Part shown: positions 14,961 through 17,188 of the stretch, piece after piece
Layout: each line of letters starts with the position of its first letter
Numbering within the stretch: the first letter of the stretch is position 1
Source: Acidobacteriota bacterium
GTDB lineage: Bacteria; Actinomycetota; Acidimicrobiia; Acidimicrobiales; SHLQ01
Length of the DNA stretch: 17,188 nt
Reading direction: 5' to 3'
NCBI GenBank assembly: GCA_022562835.1
Contig: JADFOM010000018.1
Location: 1-17,188 of the forward strand
Notes under the pieces: model-generated
Database searches by the model: none
Told to the model about the DNA's origin: nothing
Seen by the model: the letters and a program-made list of their open reading frames with translations, nothing else
Translations under genes and position numbers: made by a program

Positions 14961-15917
14961 CTACCGACTGGGTGCTCCCAACACGTCATGCTCAGCGGGT
15001 GTCAAAGCGTAGAGCCCGCGACGGGAGTTATGCCTGATGCGCAGCAGATCACTGAACAGGCGCACCGTGTCGCGTCCGATCCGTACGGTCGAGCGTTCAG
15101 AGTTCGACACCGAAACGGGAACCTCGACAAGACTGATCCGGTAACGCTCGACGAGATGCAGCAACTCGACATCGAACGCGAAACCGTTGATCCTAGTGTG
15201 GGCGAACAGCACCTGCGCCACGTCGCCGCGGAACGCCTTGATGCCACATTGTGTATCGCGATACTGGCCGATCAACAGCAGGTGTGTGGCGAGATTCACA
15301 ACCCTCGAGCCCATCTCGCGCAGCAGACCCCTGCCGACGATCTCTGTAGCACCGGCATGGCGACGTGAGCCGATCGCCACGTCATAACCCTGCTCGAGCC
15401 GCTCTATCAGCCCAATGAGCTGGGCGGGTTCATACGCGAGGTCAGCGTCGGTGAACGCCACGAACTGACCGGTCGCCGCCCGTATTCCCGCGCGCACCGC
15501 TCCTCCCTTTCCAAGGTTCGCTTCGAGCCTGATCACCTGATCGGCGCCGGCCTCGCGCGCAGCCTCGGCGGTGCGGTCGTCGGATCCGTCGTCAACGACC
15601 ACTATCTCAAGATCTGAGCGGGCGACGCACACAGCCAATTCCTCGCCAAGACGAGCGACGGTCTGACCAATGCGGTCCTCCTCACAGAGGGCTGGCACGA
15701 CGACGCTAATCCGGTAGGGAGCAGGGGCCAGCGGCCTGTCTGCTGGACGGTCAATCTCGCTACGCAGAATCCGTAGCAGAAATACGCGGTAGAACAACGC
15801 CCGTACCGACGCCGCACACGCAACCGCTAACAACTTGACCGGCAACGGGTCTACGTCATCAAGCGAGGTGACGATCAACAGGTCTATCGCTCCCGCTCCC
15901 ACCACCACAGCGCGAAA
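14961..15917 (-). CDS. GtrA/DPM1-type family 2 glycosyltransferase, N-terminus lost at chimeric join
   Basis: GT2 enzyme of the dolichol-phosphate mannose/glucose synthase type. Visible blocks: YRISVVVPALCEEDRIG, EIVVVDDGSDDRT, NLGKGGAVRAGI, the catalytic FTDADLAYEP (DAD near 15441-15449), and a C-terminal region with QYRDTQCGIKAFRGD, which is typical of this class. Upstream of the GT domain is a hydrophobic segment, AIDLLIVTSLDD through LLAVACAASVRALFYRVFLLRILR, resembling the C-terminal half of a GtrA membrane domain, so the intact protein was probably a GtrA-GT2 fusion. It likely transfers a sugar to a polyprenyl phosphate at the membrane, feeding envelope glycan synthesis with the mutase next door. 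The frame stays open to 16064, but everything beyond about 15,890-15,920 is an out-of-frame reading of foreign DNA, so the true start is missing. Confidence 0.8.
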   Translation of the reverse strand, partial: FRAVVVGAGAIDLLIVTSLDDVDPLPVKLLAVACAASVRALFYRVFLLRILRSEIDRPADRPLAPAPYRISVVVPALCEEDRIGQTVARLGEELAVCVARSDLEIVVVDDGSDDRTAEAAREAGADQVIRLEANLGKGGAVRAGIRAATGQFVAFTDADLAYEPAQLIGLIERLEQGYDVAIGSRRHAGATEIVGRGLLREMGSRVVNLATHLLLIGQYRDTQCGIKAFRGDVAQVLFAHTRINGFAFDVELLHLVERYRISLVEVPVSVSNSERSTVRIGRDTVRLFSDLLRIRHNSRRGLYALTPAEHDVLGAPSR

Positions 15918-16204
15918 TTGAATCCGTTGAGCAGCACGAGCCCGATCAGGACCGGGCCGAGCGGGCGCAGGTCGGCCTCGCGGCCCATCGCGGCCAGCAG
16001 CAGGCCGACCGCGATCGCCGTGGCGATGACGGACGCGGGCAATGGGTCGATGATGGCGCGCCATTGGTCGTGGCGCAGGCGCTGGGCCTGCTGCGGGTCG
16101 TCGCCCGGCACCTGCCAGGCCGTGGCAAGCAGGCGTTTGGCCGCGTGCAGCCGCGGCCGGGCCGGTGCGGCCGCCGGGGGTGGCGAAGCTGGGGGCGCAA
16201 GCAT
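15884..16204 (-). CDS. Two-helix membrane protein N-terminus, truncated at the join
   Basis: 106 aa readable. A Pro/Ala-rich N-terminus is followed by LRHDQWRAIIDPLPASVIATAIAVGLLLAAMG, one membrane helix, and PLGPVLIGLVLLNGFNFALWWW, a second. The pattern of a short polar segment, LPASVIAT, and two helices is the N-terminal membrane anchor often seen in proteobacterial GGDEF/EAL or histidine kinase proteins, so a cytoplasmic signalling domain is probably missing. The stop at 15884 arises at or past the join and is unlikely to be real. Base use is far more GC-rich than in genes to the left. A weak SD-like AGGATCGG precedes the ATG. The signalling assignment is inference. Confidence 0.5.
   Translation of the reverse strand: MLAPPASPPPAAAPARPRLHAAKRLLATAWQVPGDDPQQAQRLRHDQWRAIIDPLPASVIATAIAVGLLLAAMGREADLRPLGPVLIGLVLLNGFNFALWWWERER
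15885..15925. other. Chimeric junction between two genomes
   Basis: Left of this zone the minus-strand frame encodes an actinobacterial GtrA-GT2 protein. Right of it another minus-strand frame encodes a betaproteobacterial-type membrane protein. Neither gene continues across. GC content rises sharply at the same place. The exact base cannot be fixed because both frames read plausibly for about 30 bp around the repetitive CGCTCCCGCTCCC (15888-15900). No inverted repeats, integrase or target duplication are visible. Confidence 0.75.
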
Positions 16205-16278
16205 GGCGGGCCGATCCTAGGCGGCACGGGCCTGCCGTGGTTGTGACGCAATCCCGCAGATCGGGTTTACTTGGTCGC

Positions 16279-16296
16279 GCCGCGATCGGGCGCGGC
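16279..16296 (-). terminator. Weak hairpin after DUF2242 gene
   Basis: Stem GCCGCG/CGCGGC (6 bp) with a 6-nt loop, just past the DUF2242 stop on the minus strand, in the 97-bp gap before the membrane-protein gene. There is no T-run, and in DNA this GC-rich such stems arise by chance. Confidence 0.2.
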
Positions 16297-16301
16297 CCGC
16301 C

Positions 16302-16859
16302 TCAGCGGTCGGGTGCGGCCTCGCGCAGCATGCGCTGCATCAGCGTGAAGAAGCGGTCGTAGAACTCGCCCGCCGGGATGGTTTCGGACGCCACCTTGAC
16401 CATCGAGTCCTGGGTGGATGACAGCGGCACCGAGATCGAGCCCAGCGCGCTGACGCCCAGGCTGGCGGCCTGGGCGCTGCGCTTCAGGGCATAGCGGTCC
16501 TGCTGGGCGCTGACATAGGCGGTGGCCACCTGCTGCCTGGGGCCGTCGCCGACGCAGACGACGTGGAAGCTGATCTCGACGTGCACCTCGCCCTCGGGCT
16601 GGAAGCTCTTGGCCCCCTGCACCAGCCCGCCGCCGGCCTTGCTGATGACATAGCCCTGGCTCAGCAGCGCACGGCGTGCGGCCTCGCAGGTGTCGTCGAG
16701 GCTGGCATCGAACAGCCGCGAGAAGGTTTCCTCGGCGGCAAAGTTCTCGCCCTGGTAGACGGGCTTGCGCGGCTTTTCCGGCAGCGAGGGCAGCAGGGAG
16801 CAGCCCGCCAGCAGCAGGCCGAGCAGCGCCAGGGGGACGAGGGAGCGGAAGCAAGGCAT
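16302..16859 (-). CDS. DUF2242 family lipoprotein
   Basis: 185 aa. A lipoprotein signal peptide (MPCFRSLVPLALLGLLLAGC) ends in the lipobox LAGC, so the mature protein starts at C20 and is lipid-anchored. The body matches what I recall of DUF2242, a family found mainly in Burkholderiales: PVYQGENFAAEETFSRLFDA, ARRALLSQGYVISK, KSFQPEGEVHVEISFHVVC, VSAQQDRYALKRSAQAASLGVSALGSISVP, and a C-terminal FYDRFFTLMQRML. Function unknown. It starts 6 bp after the stop of the LysR-type gene. Its strong third-position GC bias and its taxonomic range support a betaproteobacterial source for this end of the window. Confidence 0.8.
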   Translation of the reverse strand: MPCFRSLVPLALLGLLLAGCSLLPSLPEKPRKPVYQGENFAAEETFSRLFDASLDDTCEAARRALLSQGYVISKAGGGLVQGAKSFQPEGEVHVEISFHVVCVGDGPRQQVATAYVSAQQDRYALKRSAQAASLGVSALGSISVPLSSTQDSMVKVASETIPAGEFYDRFFTLMQRMLREAAPDR

Positions 16860-16865
16860 GGCGGA

Positions 16866-17188
16866 TTATTCCGTCGGCAGCGGGTGCCGGGTTGCTGGAG
16901 CCGGGGCGGCGGCCCCTGCCAACGCGGTGGCGGCCGCGCCCGATGACAGCGCCGCCACCGACCGCGCCACGCCGCCGGCCAGCCAGCCGCTGGCGGTGCC
17001 CGGCCGCCAGACGAGGTGCACCTGCTCGACGCATTCGTAGGGGCAGTCGCTCACGGCCAGGCGCACCAGGCCGGGGGTGTCGGCCAGCGCAAAGTCGGGC
17101 AGGTAGGCCAGCGCGCGGCCGGCCTTCACCAGGGCGATCAGCAGCGGCAGCTCGTCCAGCCAGTAGCGGATGCGCCGCGGCAGCTGGT
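16866..17188 (-). CDS. LysR-type transcriptional regulator, C-terminal part (runs off right edge)
   Basis: The last 107 codons or so, read from the right edge: QLPRRIRYWLDELPLLIALV, then KAGRALAYLPDFALADTPGL, then VRLAVSDCPYECVEQVHLVW. This is the end of the effector-binding domain of a LysR-type regulator, with the usual G-A-LP-F and LV-L...E-VHLVW-P blocks. The DNA-binding helix-turn-helix lies outside the window. After SGWLAGG there is an unusually long Ala-rich tail (about 35 residues, SVAALSSGAAATALAGAAAP and on) to the TAA at 16866. Regulated target unknown. Confidence 0.75.
   Translation of the reverse strand, partial: QLPRRIRYWLDELPLLIALVKAGRALAYLPDFALADTPGLVRLAVSDCPYECVEQVHLVWRPGTASGWLAGGVARSVAALSSGAAATALAGAAAPAPATRHPLPTE

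Noticed and set aside
14961..16064. A single 367-residue glycosyltransferase reading through to 16064
   Set aside because: The first 45-50 residues are Arg/Pro-rich with no family resemblance and are an out-of-frame reading of the membrane-protein gene beyond the chimeric join.
16267..17034. Minus-strand frame of 255 codons across the DUF2242 and LysR genes
   Set aside because: Arg/Ala-rich alternative frame; the DUF2242 lipoprotein with signal peptide and lipobox explains the bases better.
1..17188. CRISPR array, tRNA, rRNA, insertion sequence, prophage or defence system
   Set aside because: No regularly spaced repeats, transposase or integrase domains, or RNA gene signatures were seen; the left part is core genome and the right part is three ordinary genes.

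Overview
The window is two different genomes joined end to end. Positions 1 to about 15,890 are a continuous, all-minus-strand block of an actinobacterial chromosome with moderately high GC. Mycothiol-dependent formaldehyde dehydrogenase points to Actinobacteria. The comF/hpf/secA and pmm/Trm112/PGI-like/ahcY neighbourhoods resemble those of Mycobacterium, and a deep lineage such as Acidimicrobiia would fit, but that is inference. From about 15,890 to 17,188 the base composition jumps to very high GC. The genes there (a LysR-type regulator, a DUF2242 lipoprotein and the N-terminus of a two-helix membrane protein) look like Burkholderiales (Betaproteobacteria). The join cuts through two unrelated genes at once and shows no mobile-element signature, so an assembly or library chimera is the simplest reading.

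The actinobacterial part is described in the direction of transcription, from right to left. (a) Sugar-nucleotide and envelope block: a GtrA/DPM-type glycosyltransferase cut by the join, phosphomannomutase/phosphoglucomutase, a Trm112-like protein, and a PGI/PMI-like SIS protein whose catalytic residues look lost. (b) ahcY (S-adenosylhomocysteine hydrolase), with its own candidate promoter and a leader holding two mutually exclusive hairpins. (c) A stretch of about 340 bp without a convincing gene, a small acidic hypothetical ORF and a strong 34-nt hairpin. (d) comF, long-form hpf, secA and prfB. (e) ftsE, ftsX and a coiled-coil LytM/M23 peptidase, a complete FtsEX-regulated peptidoglycan hydrolase module. 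(f) mscR and a translationally coupled MBL-fold hydrolase that runs off the left edge, a formaldehyde detoxification pair.

Most of the left part is ordinary core genome. The gene order is notable because hpf-secA-prfB and ftsE-ftsX lie together as in Bacillus, while their Mycobacterium counterparts sit in two separate loci. I saw no CRISPR array, tRNA, rRNA, insertion sequence or defence system. The points most worth a second look are the chimeric join, the apparently dead PGI-like protein, the ahcY leader, the catalytically intact M23 partner of FtsEX, and the small uncharacterised elements around comF and hpf.
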